DNA of 64,000 bases from positions 186,001-250,000 of the forward strand of contig NZ_CP015596.1 in assembly GCF_001644575.1 (NCBI RefSeq). Reading direction: 5' to 3'. Position 1 is the first letter of the stretch. Every line of letters starts with the position of its first letter. The notes beneath the pieces are model-generated. The model was not told the DNA's origin. It worked only from the letters and a program-made list of their open reading frames with translations, and did no database searches. Positions 1 to 8,326 of the stretch are shown here, in pieces. A program made the position numbers and the translations under genes. The stretch comes from Mycobacterium adipatum (GTDB taxonomy: Bacteria; Actinomycetota; Actinomycetes; Mycobacteriales; Mycobacteriaceae).

Positions 1-89
1 AAATCATTCGAACGGCGTACTGCCCCGGTGGATGTCCTCGGCTAGCGTTGCACTGCTGCGCAATAGCTGAATAGGAAGTCAGACCGCCG

Positions 90-3000
90 ATGCCCCACCG
101 GGATACCCCTTACGCACGTCAGATCGGCAGAGTCGGGGCACTCGCGGTCGCCCTCGGAGTCGGCTTCGCGATCGGCTCGCCGATCGCCTGGGCGAAACCG
201 GAACCCAACGAAGCATCGGCGTCCTCCGACGGCGCCGGTTCAGCTACCCCCGATGCGGCCGAGAGCGCTTCCGGCACCCCCACATCCGGCACCAAAGACG
301 ACCCGAACCCAGCGGCCGACCCGGCCGAACCCAAGGCGATCCCGCAAACCGCGGAAACCGAAACCGGGTTGTCCGAGCCGACCTCCATGTCGAGCAGCAC
401 GCGGGCCGGTAAACGGGGCATCCGGACCGCGGCCGAGCCGAAGGTCCGGGCGGCCCTCGCCGAAGAGGACACCGAGGCCGAACCGGAGCCGCCAGCCATC
501 GAAGTCCAGGATCGGCCACCGACCAGAGTCGAGCCCGCCGCGCCGGCCCTCGCCCCGGTAGCGACGCTGCCGGAACCCGAACTGAAGGCTGCCGAGGCGG
601 ACCTGGTCGCCACCGACACCGCCGCGATCATGGCCTCCCCGCTGTCGGCACTCGACACCGGACAGACGAACCCCGTCGAGGATCCGATGATCTGGGTGCT
701 CGCCGCAGCGGCACGCCGTGAGGTCGGCGCCAACGCCGGCGGAGCGAATCTGGCCCCGATCATCGGCACCCCGGTCATCGGCACCCCCGACCCGACCAGC
801 GGAGCCGTGACCGGGCTCCTGGTCGCCACCGACCCGGAGAACAAGAAACTCACCTACACGGTGACCTCCGCACCGGCGGGGCTGATCTTCAACACCAAGA
901 CCGCGGCGTTCAGCTACACCCCGACCGCGGCCCAGCGCGTCCAGGCCGCCCTGACACCGCAAGCCGACACGGTGGCCCTGGCCGTCACCGTGTCCGACGG
1001 CACCAATACGGTGCCGGCCACGATCAACGTCCCGATCGCTGCGGCACCGGTGTTCAATCTCGGCCAGGTCGAGGTGGGGTCCGGCGCCAGCGGGGTCGCG
1101 GTGACTGACACCCGCGCGTACGTGACCAATCGCAACGACGGCACCGTCACCGTGATCAACACCCTCGATCGCACCGTGGTGGCCACCATCGCGGTCGGGT
1201 CGCTGCCGATGAATGTCGCCGTCACCCCGGACGGCAGCAAGGTGTACGTCTCGAATTCCGGCTCCGACACGGTCTCGGTGATCGACTCGGCGACCAACAC
1301 CGTCGTCGCCACCGTCGCGGTGGGTGATCATCCGTACGGAATCACCCTGAGCCCCAACGGAAAAACTCTATACGTCGCCAACGCGAACGACGGCACCGTC
1401 ACCAAGATCGACACCGTGACCAACAAGGTCTCCGGCACGGTACGCAACGCCGGTGAAATTCCCTACAACATCGTCGTCAGCCCCGACGGCAAGAAGGTGT
1501 TCGTGGTCAACTCCGCCGCGGACTACGTGACGGTGTTCACCGCATCGGGGTCAACGGCCACCCGGATACCGGTGGAGACCGGCCGGTTGTCCTACGCGGT
1601 CGCGGTCAGTCCCGACGGTACCCGGCTATACGTCGCCGGATTCAGCGACGGCAAGGTGACGGTATTCGACACCGCCAGATACGCGGTGATCGACACCTTC
1701 ACGGTCAACGGCAAGCCGACCGGTATCTCCTTCAACAAGGACGGATCGCTGCTACTGGTCACCACCAACGACGGCAACGTCCAGGTGCGCGACACCACGA
1801 CGAGCACCGTCCTGACCACCCTGACGATCAGTCCCGCCGCGATGGGCACCGAGGGCTCGATGCCGCATATCGCCGTCAGCCCAGACGGCATGCAGGCCTA
1901 CATCACCGATTCGAATTCAGCTCTGCTGCGGGTGGTCTCACTGGTGCCGGCCAATGCGAAACCCACTGCCAGCATCGGCGCACTGAGTGCTCCCGATTCC
2001 GTGACCGGTACGGTGCGCGGCAGTGTCGGCGCCGCTGACGCCGACCACGACACCTTGCGGCTCACCGCAAGCACCCCGGCCAAGGGCAGGGTCGTCCTGA
2101 CCGCCGACGGCAGCTTCGCCTACACCCCGACCGCCGCCGCCCGCCACGCCGCATCCGTTCCGGGCGCAGACACCACGGACAGCTTCGCCATCACGGTCTC
2201 CGATGGACGCCGCGGCGTGACGACGGTATGGGTGACCGTGAACATCCTGCCGGCGAACTCCGTTCCCTCCGCGAAACTCACTACAGGTAAACCGAACTCG
2301 TCGACCGGTCTGGTCACCGGCACGGTGAAAGGCACCGACAGCGACAAAGACGCGTTGTCCTACAGCGTCACGTCCGGCACGGACAAGGGCACCGTGAGCG
2401 TCGACGCCAGGGGCAAGTTCACCTTCACTCCCACCGCGGCAGCCCGCCACGCCGCCGCAGCAACGGCCGCAACGTCGGCGGACCGTGAGACCACCCTCAC
2501 CATCACGGTGTCCGACGGACACGGCGGTGAGGTCGAGGTGCCAGTGAAAGTCGCCATCGGCCCCGCCAACCAAAAGCCCACTGCGGTCACGACTTCTGCG
2601 CAACCCGCGCACGCGGTCACCGGCGTGGTGACCGGTGCGCTCACCGCCACCGATGCCGACGGTGACGGTCTGACCTTCAGCGCGCCGGTCACCACCAAGA
2701 AGGGATCGGTACTCGTCAACGCCGACGGCACCTTCACCTACACCCCGAGTGCGGCCGCACTCGCCGCGGCACAGGCGCCGAAGGCGAGCCTGGCCACCAA
2801 GACCGACAGTTTCAAGGTGACCGTCGCCGACAGTCACGGCGGCGCCACCACCGCGATCGTATCGGTGCGGATGGTGCCCAACCGCGCGCCGGTGATCAAT
2901 GCGCCCGCCGTCGGAAATCCGAACGGCGCCGGCGTGCTGACCGGCCGGATCACCGCCACCGACCCGGACGGCGACAAGCTGACCTACTCCGGCAGCACCA

Positions 3001-6000
3001 CCACCGCCAAGGGCACCGTCACGGTGAGGACCGACGGCACCTTCACCTACACACCGACGGCCACCGCACGTTTGAACGCGGCGACGGCCAGCGGCCCCGT
3101 CACCGACACGTTCATGGTGTCCGTCAGCGATGCGTTCGGCGGCAGCGCGACCGTCGCGGTGACCACCACGGTAGATCCGGCCAAGACCATCCTCGCCGGC
3201 TCCGTGACCGTCGGCAACGGAGCCAGCACCGTGGCCCTCAAACCCGACGGCACCCGCGCGTACGTCGCGAACTACCACGACGGCACCATCACGGTGGTCA
3301 ACACCGCGACGAACAAGACGGTGGGCTCGGCCATCAAAATCGGTGCCCTGCCCCAAGCCCTCGCGGTCAGCGCCGACGGAACACGTCTGTACGTCGCCGG
3401 TATCGACACCGCCTCCAACACAGGCAAGGTCACCGTCATCAACACCGTGACCAACAAGGTGTTCGGACCCGCGGTCACCATCGGCAGCTATCCCACCGGC
3501 ATCGTCGTCAGCCCAGACGGATCCCGGATCTACGTGACCGACGGCCCCAGCAACACCGTCACGGTCGTCGACACCGCGACGCGCACCATGCTCGGCACAG
3601 CCATCACCGTCGGTTCCTTCCCGACCGGTATCGCACTGTCCCCGAACGGCACTCGCGCCTACGTCAGCAACGGCGGCAGCAACACCGTTACCGTCATCGA
3701 TACCCGATCCGGGGCGGTGGTCGGTACACCGATCGCCGTCGGCACATTGCCGTCCGCCATCGCCGTCAACGCGACCGGCACGCGTGCTTACGTGACGAAC
3801 GCCAGCTCGAAAACGGTGACGGTGATCGACACCCTGACCAACGCCGTGGTCGGCAGCCCAATCACCGTGAACATCAATCCGTTGTCGATCACCGTCACTC
3901 CGGACGGAGCCTTCCTGCACATCGGCGGCAACGACGGCTCGCTCGTCACCGTCAGCACCGCAACCGGTCTGATCATCGGAACTCCGCTGCAGGCCGGATC
4001 GTCCTTGCTGTCACATTCCGTAAGTCCGGATGGCACAAAGATATACGCGCCCGACGGATTGAGTTCCCTGACGGTGATTGCACTGTCCTCCACGGTCGGC
4101 GCACCCGTCGCACCCACCGCGCCCCCGCCCGGCACGACCGGAACAAATGGAGCGGTCACGGGCACACTCGGGGTGACCGATACCGGCAAGCTGACCTTCA
4201 CGGTGGCGCAGAAGCCGGCACTCGGCACGGTCACCGTCAAGGCGGACGGGACCTACGTATACACACCCACGGCGGCGGCCCGCCGGTACGCGGCCACCGC
4301 CCCGGTCACCGACACCTTCACCGTGAACGCCACCAATACCCGCGGCGTCACCACGTCGTCGACCGTGACGGTGAACGTGGCTCCGGCCGCCCAGGCCCCC
4401 GTTCCGCCGACGCTGGAAGCCACGGTCTCGGGTTACTCCACACCCTATGACGTACATAACCCGTACTACACGATCACCAACCCGAGCAGCTATTACGCCT
4501 ACACGCTCAACGCCAACCGGACGCTATCCGGTTCCTCCTATCTGTCACTGTCAGTACTCGACACCAGATACAACACGTTGGTCGGCACACCATTGCAGAT
4601 CAGCTTCGACGTCGGCGGCGCCGCACTGATCCCCAACGGCCGCTACCTGTACATCTCGGACAACAACGACGCCGTGCGGGTGGTCGATACTGCGAACAAC
4701 TCGGTGGTCGCCACCATCCCGGTCGCCCTCGGACCGCGCGATGTGGTCGCCAGCCCGGACAGCACCCGGGTCTATGTGGCCCACTACTACGGCTACGGTG
4801 GATATGAACTCAAGAGCGTCTCGGTGCTGGACGCCAATGCCAAAACCGTTATCGGATCCCCGATTCCAGTGTCCATCGTGCCCCGCCAACTCGTCGTCAG
4901 CCCGGACAGCCGACGACTGTACGTCCTCGACGGGCTGAGCGGGTACGTGTCCGTCATCGACACCTTCTCGCGCACGGTCACCGGCACGATCTCGGTGGGC
5001 GCCTTCGACGAGGTCCAGATCAGCTCGGACGGCTCGCGGATGTATCTGGGCAGCATCACGAGTACCAAGGTGCAGGTGCTGGATACCACCGCGACCGTTC
5101 CGTCCGTGCTGGCCCCGATCTCCGTGCCCGGCAACAACTACGCCGCCGAGATGGCCTTGAGCCCGGACGGCCGGCGGCTGTACGTCGCCATGGCCACCGG
5201 ACGTCTGAGCGTCATCGATACCGCCACCAGAACCGTTGTCGCCAATGCAGATTACGGCGGCAATCCGACCCTGATGACCATCACCCCCGACGGCAGCCGG
5301 ATCTTCGTCGTCAGCACCGTGGTCGACGCCAAGGGCAGCCATTCGTTGCTCTCCACCTACGATGCCGGATCAAACACGTTGATCAGGGCGTCGATAGACG
5401 TCGGCTTCCTGCCCACCAGCATGACGCTGAGCACCGACGGCAGCCGACTGTACGTCGCCGACCCGGCCACCAACAACCTCTACGTCATCGACACCGGCAA
5501 GCCCGGGATCGCCGCGCAGGCACCGGCGTCGACCGCCGACCTGTATGCCGAACTGCGCCGCCTCACCGACTGGCCCTGGAGCAAGACCGGGGTGGCGACG
5601 CAGGTCGTCAACAGCAATGTCGACCAGAAGTCGAAGCTGATCGTCTATCTGGGCGGCACCCACTTCGACCCCACCGGAGACCGCTATTGGACGCGCAACA
5701 TCGCGCAGTACATCGGTCTGACCGACAGCAAGGTCGTCGCTGAGATCAAGGACAAACTGGCCAACCTGCCGCCGGACACCGAGGTGATGTTGGTCGGCTA
5801 CAGCCAGGGCGGCTTGGACGCGCAGAATCTGGCGGCCGACTGGGCGACGAAGGGGTTGGCAGGCAAGGTCACCACTGTGGTTGCCTTCGGCTCGCCGATC
5901 AATACGGCTCCGACACCCAATCCGAACGCCTATCACTCGATCTTCATCCGGGCCCATGGTGATCCGGTACCCGAGTTCGACGCCTTCAACGAGTATTTGC

Positions 6001-6197
6001 ATCGCATTGCCCATGACGCCCTCGGGCATATCTACCTCACCGATGCCGACACCGGCAAGGGAGGTGCCGACCTCCATGCCGATCCGCAGACCTATATCAA
6101 CATCGGAAAGAAGTTCGATTCGGCGTCGGTCAACACCCCGTGGTTCCTGTTGATCAAGTCCGACCTCGCCAAGTTCCGCGGAACACTCGTCCTCTAG
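90..6197 (+). CDS. Secreted multi-propeller, cadherin-like repeat protein with C-terminal serine hydrolase domain
   Basis: 2035 residues, start supported by an AGGAAG ribosome site at 73-78. Residues 1-36 look like a signal peptide ending in AWA, followed by an acidic Pro/Ala/Thr-rich linker to about 210. Then come one cadherin/VCBS-like repeat, a first YVTN beta-propeller (about 322-620, repeating NTVVATVAVG / SPDG / YVAN), four tandem cadherin-like repeats of about 100 residues (623-1033, each with a GxFxYTPTAAAR core), a second propeller (1034-1334), another cadherin-like repeat (1345-1438), a third propeller (1445-1808) and an alpha/beta hydrolase domain (1815-2035) with the nucleophile elbow GYSQGG, Ser1905. 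The last domain resembles the PE-PPE/cutinase-like hydrolases of mycobacteria. It is probably a cell-surface or secreted adhesin-enzyme; the substrate is unknown. The domain boundaries are my estimates. Confidence 0.85.
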   Translation: MPHRDTPYARQIGRVGALAVALGVGFAIGSPIAWAKPEPNEASASSDGAGSATPDAAESASGTPTSGTKDDPNPAADPAEPKAIPQTAETETGLSEPTSMSSSTRAGKRGIRTAAEPKVRAALAEEDTEAEPEPPAIEVQDRPPTRVEPAAPALAPVATLPEPELKAAEADLVATDTAAIMASPLSALDTGQTNPVEDPMIWVLAAAARREVGANAGGANLAPIIGTPVIGTPDPTSGAVTGLLVATDPENKKLTYTVTSAPAGLIFNTKTAAFSYTPTAAQRVQAALTPQADTVALAVTVSDGTNTVPATINVPIAAAPVFNLGQVEVGSGASGVAVTDTRAYVTNRNDGTVTVINTLDRTVVATIAVGSLPMNVAVTPDGSKVYVSNSGSDTVSVIDSATNTVVATVAVGDHPYGITLSPNGKTLYVANANDGTVTKIDTVTNKVSGTVRNAGEIPYNIVVSPDGKKVFVVNSAADYVTVFTASGSTATRIPVETGRLSYAVAVSPDGTRLYVAGFSDGKVTVFDTARYAVIDTFTVNGKPTGISFNKDGSLLLVTTNDGNVQVRDTTTSTVLTTLTISPAAMGTEGSMPHIAVSPDGMQAYITDSNSALLRVVSLVPANAKPTASIGALSAPDSVTGTVRGSVGAADADHDTLRLTASTPAKGRVVLTADGSFAYTPTAAARHAASVPGADTTDSFAITVSDGRRGVTTVWVTVNILPANSVPSAKLTTGKPNSSTGLVTGTVKGTDSDKDALSYSVTSGTDKGTVSVDARGKFTFTPTAAARHAAAATAATSADRETTLTITVSDGHGGEVEVPVKVAIGPANQKPTAVTTSAQPAHAVTGVVTGALTATDADGDGLTFSAPVTTKKGSVLVNADGTFTYTPSAAALAAAQAPKASLATKTDSFKVTVADSHGGATTAIVSVRMVPNRAPVINAPAVGNPNGAGVLTGRITATDPDGDKLTYSGSTTTAKGTVTVRTDGTFTYTPTATARLNAATASGPVTDTFMVSVSDAFGGSATVAVTTTVDPAKTILAGSVTVGNGASTVALKPDGTRAYVANYHDGTITVVNTATNKTVGSAIKIGALPQALAVSADGTRLYVAGIDTASNTGKVTVINTVTNKVFGPAVTIGSYPTGIVVSPDGSRIYVTDGPSNTVTVVDTATRTMLGTAITVGSFPTGIALSPNGTRAYVSNGGSNTVTVIDTRSGAVVGTPIAVGTLPSAIAVNATGTRAYVTNASSKTVTVIDTLTNAVVGSPITVNINPLSITVTPDGAFLHIGGNDGSLVTVSTATGLIIGTPLQAGSSLLSHSVSPDGTKIYAPDGLSSLTVIALSSTVGAPVAPTAPPPGTTGTNGAVTGTLGVTDTGKLTFTVAQKPALGTVTVKADGTYVYTPTAAARRYAATAPVTDTFTVNATNTRGVTTSSTVTVNVAPAAQAPVPPTLEATVSGYSTPYDVHNPYYTITNPSSYYAYTLNANRTLSGSSYLSLSVLDTRYNTLVGTPLQISFDVGGAALIPNGRYLYISDNNDAVRVVDTANNSVVATIPVALGPRDVVASPDSTRVYVAHYYGYGGYELKSVSVLDANAKTVIGSPIPVSIVPRQLVVSPDSRRLYVLDGLSGYVSVIDTFSRTVTGTISVGAFDEVQISSDGSRMYLGSITSTKVQVLDTTATVPSVLAPISVPGNNYAAEMALSPDGRRLYVAMATGRLSVIDTATRTVVANADYGGNPTLMTITPDGSRIFVVSTVVDAKGSHSLLSTYDAGSNTLIRASIDVGFLPTSMTLSTDGSRLYVADPATNNLYVIDTGKPGIAAQAPASTADLYAELRRLTDWPWSKTGVATQVVNSNVDQKSKLIVYLGGTHFDPTGDRYWTRNIAQYIGLTDSKVVAEIKDKLANLPPDTEVMLVGYSQGGLDAQNLAADWATKGLAGKVTTVVAFGSPINTAPTPNPNAYHSIFIRAHGDPVPEFDAFNEYLHRIAHDALGHIYLTDADTGKGGADLHADPQTYINIGKKFDSASVNTPWFLLIKSDLAKFRGTLVL

Positions 6198-6227
6198 ACC
6201 GGCCGAAGTACCGCCCCCACGCAGCCA

Positions 6228-6986
6228 TCATCTCCAGGGGGTGACCAGCGCGGTGATGTGCTCGGTCAGCGCGGCCTGCAGGAACGGCCCGAAGCTGATC
6301 CGGCCGACGCCCAGCGGGCCGAACCGTGCCGGGTCGTCCTGGCCGGGCAACGCGATGGCGTTGATCGGCAGCGGAAGTTCCTCGGCCAGCCGTCGATAGG
6401 TGTCGTCATCGTGGCGACCGACGGGGTAGAGGCTGTCCGCCCCGGCCGCAGCGGCCAGCTTCAGCTTGTGCACCGCCCGGTCGAACCGGTCGGACTCGTC
6501 GCCCACCTGGCGTAGGAACAGATCGGTGCGCGCGTTGATGACCACGTGGACGCCGGCCGCGTCGGCGGCCTTGCGGAGCTCACCCACCAGTGCGGCGTGA
6601 TCCTCGTCGGAGCGGATACGGCCGCCCTCGGAGTGCACGGTGTCCTCGATGTTGAGCCCGACCGCCCCGGCCGACAGCAGTCCGCCGATCAGCCGGGAAG
6701 CCGACTCGCCGTATCCGGACTCGATGTCGACCGAGATCGGCACGTCGACCGCCGCGGTGATCTGCGCGACCCGGGTCATCAGATCGTCGTAGCTCATCCC
6801 CTCGCCGTCAGGCTTGCCCACCGAGTCGGCCACCGGGTGACTCCCCACCGTCAGCGCGGCAAAACCGGCGTCTACCACCACTTTCGCAGACCAGGCGTCC
6901 CATACCGTGGGCAGCACCACCGGGTCTCCCGGACGGTGCAGGGCGAGTAGCGCGGCGGCCTTGCGCTGAAGATCTTCGTTGGACAT
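6228..6986 (-). CDS. Isocitrate lyase/PEP mutase family protein
   Basis: 252 residues forming one phosphoenolpyruvate mutase/isocitrate lyase type TIM barrel. Recognisable pieces are LPTVWDAWSAKVV near the N terminus, SVDIESGYG (metal-binding region of the family), GLNIEDTVH, and VINARTD. Family members cleave or rearrange C-C or C-P bonds of small 2-oxo or carboxylic acids, for example 2-methylisocitrate lyase or oxaloacetate hydrolase. The canonical lyase KKCGH loop is not present, so the exact reaction is open. An AGGAAAGG ribosome site precedes the start. The gene is divergent from the sdh1 operon and stands alone; its end lies 31 nt from the end of the giant surface-protein gene with no hairpin between them. 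Confidence 0.85.
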   Translation of the reverse strand: MSNEDLQRKAAALLALHRPGDPVVLPTVWDAWSAKVVVDAGFAALTVGSHPVADSVGKPDGEGMSYDDLMTRVAQITAAVDVPISVDIESGYGESASRLIGGLLSAGAVGLNIEDTVHSEGGRIRSDEDHAALVGELRKAADAAGVHVVINARTDLFLRQVGDESDRFDRAVHKLKLAAAAGADSLYPVGRHDDDTYRRLAEELPLPINAIALPGQDDPARFGPLGVGRISFGPFLQAALTEHITALVTPWR

Positions 6987-7022
6987 CGGGATCCCTTTCC
7001 TGGGTGATTTCCTGACCGAGAC

Positions 7023-7036
7023 GTGATCTGTCTCAC
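7023..7036. promoter_or_regulatory. CRP-like binding site upstream of the sdh1 operon
   Basis: The 14-mer GTGATCTGTCTCAC matches the core GTGA-N6-TCAC of mycobacterial cAMP receptor protein sites exactly. It lies in the 125-bp divergent region between the PEP mutase family gene and the sdh1 operon. Its centre is about 41 bp before the start site predicted from the -10 hexamer at 7058-7063, the usual place for a class II activator site. Confidence 0.6.
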
Positions 7037-7057
7037 TCTCAACTCCGGTGTTGTGGC

Positions 7058-7063
7058 TAACAT
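7058..7063 (+). promoter_or_regulatory. Putative -10 element of the sdh1 operon promoter
   Basis: TAACAT fits the mycobacterial TANNNT -10 consensus. Transcription from about 7070 would leave a leader of about 40 nt carrying the AAGGAGG ribosome site used by the first gene. Confidence 0.45.
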
Positions 7064-7111
7064 CGAATGCGTAATGTGATCCCTGACACCCTTCAGCCCA
7101 AGGAGGTCACC

Positions 7112-7405
7112 TTGTCCACCACGACCGAACTTGCCGAACTGCACGAACTGATCGGCAACCTTCGCCGCTGCGTCACATCGCTGCGGGCCCGCTACGGCGA
7201 CTCCCCGGCGATGCGCCGCATCGTCAACGACGCCGAACGCATGCTCAACGATATCGACCGGCTGGACATCGATGCCGCGGAACTGGAGACGCGTGGAGCC
7301 CCCGCGCACTCCCGCCCCACCGAGAAGGTCTCCATCCCCGACACCGACTACACCAGAGACTTCTGGCAGGGAGTCGATGACGAGGGTCTCGGCGGCAGCC
7401 GCTAG
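7112..7405 (+). CDS. Conserved hypothetical protein (Rv0250c-like), first gene of the sdh1 operon
   Basis: 97 residues if translated from the TTG at 7112, which follows an excellent AAGGAGG ribosome site (7100-7106). The upstream in-frame ATG at 7067 has no such site and would start at the predicted transcription start. This length equals that recalled for M. tuberculosis Rv0250c, which also precedes the succinate dehydrogenase genes. The protein is soluble, helical and charged, with an RRCVTSLRARYGDSPAMRRI segment and an acidic C-terminal part (DTDYTRDFWQGVDDEG). It has no membrane segment or metal motif, so I see no sign that it is an enzyme subunit. The function is unknown; its place 48 nt before sdhC suggests a role linked to the complex. 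Confidence 0.8.
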   Translation: MSTTTELAELHELIGNLRRCVTSLRARYGDSPAMRRIVNDAERMLNDIDRLDIDAAELETRGAPAHSRPTEKVSIPDTDYTRDFWQGVDDEGLGGSR

Positions 7406-7453
7406 ACCGCCCGGGGTTCACCACCCCGACACAACAGAAGAAGAGGGAACCAC

Positions 7454-8293
7454 GTGAGCGCACCGACCTCGAATCCTCAAGGCACCGGCGTCTTCTCACC
7501 CACCAGAGCGCGGATCAAGCAGCGCACACTACGTACCGATGCGTGGTGGAAATCGCCGCTTATCACCGACCTCGGCTTCGCCGCGTTCGTCATCTACGCG
7601 ACGGTGCGCGCGTTCCTGCAGAACAACTACTGGGTCGCCGACTACCACTATCTGACGCCGTTCTACTCCCCGTGCGTCGTGAAGTGGAACGCGGCGACCC
7701 AGTCCGGTTGCATCCCGGAAGCCAGCCACTTCGGGCAATACCTGCCCGATGTGTGGTGGCTGCCCTACGCGGCGTTCTCGCTGCCGTTCCTGTTGTTGTT
7801 CCGGCTGACCTGCTACTACTACCGCGGCGCCTACTACCGGACGGTCTGGCAGTCCCCGACGGCCTGTGCGGTGGCCGAACCGCACGCCAAGTACACCGGC
7901 GAGACCCGCTTCCCGCTGATCATCCAGAACACCCATCGGTACTTCTTCTACATCGCGGCCGTCATCTCCGTGATCAACACCTACGACGCCATCCTGGCGT
8001 TCCGTTCGCCGACCGGCTTCGGGTTCGGCCTGGGCAACATCGTCCTGCTCGTCAACGTCGTGATGCTCTGGGTGTACACCTTGTCCTGCCACTCCTGCCG
8101 GCACGTCGCGGGCGGCCGCCTCAAACACTTCTCCAAGCACCCGGTCCGGTACTGGATGTGGACCCAGATCAGCAAGCTGAACACCCGGCACAAGCTGTAC
8201 GCCTGGATCACCCTGGGCACCTTGATGTTCACTGACTTCTACATCATGGCTCTGGCCGCGGGCTGGTTCAGCGACCTGAGATTCATTGGCTGA
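7454..8293 (+). CDS. sdhC: Succinate dehydrogenase Sdh1 membrane subunit (SdhC-like)
   Basis: 279 residues from a GTG, with about five hydrophobic spans, matching the single large membrane anchor of mycobacterial Sdh1 (Rv0249c family) rather than the paired SdhC/SdhD of Sdh2. It would anchor the SdhA/SdhB catalytic arm and pass electrons to menaquinone. A conspicuous cluster C212-H213-S-C215-R-H217 lies in the C-terminal half. The M. smegmatis Sdh1 structure is reported to hold a membrane-embedded Rieske-type [2Fe-2S] cluster in this subunit, and these residues are candidate ligands (inference). The next gene follows after 33 nt. Confidence 0.9.
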   Translation: MSAPTSNPQGTGVFSPTRARIKQRTLRTDAWWKSPLITDLGFAAFVIYATVRAFLQNNYWVADYHYLTPFYSPCVVKWNAATQSGCIPEASHFGQYLPDVWWLPYAAFSLPFLLLFRLTCYYYRGAYYRTVWQSPTACAVAEPHAKYTGETRFPLIIQNTHRYFFYIAAVISVINTYDAILAFRSPTGFGFGLGNIVLLVNVVMLWVYTLSCHSCRHVAGGRLKHFSKHPVRYWMWTQISKLNTRHKLYAWITLGTLMFTDFYIMALAAGWFSDLRFIG

Positions 8294-8326
8294 CAATTTG
8301 TTTGACGAAATAGTGAGGATTTCTTG

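Noticed and set aside
1938..3920. A 660-codon minus-strand frame within the giant surface-protein gene
   Set aside because: Its apparent repeats are only the complement of the cadherin-like repeats of the real gene.
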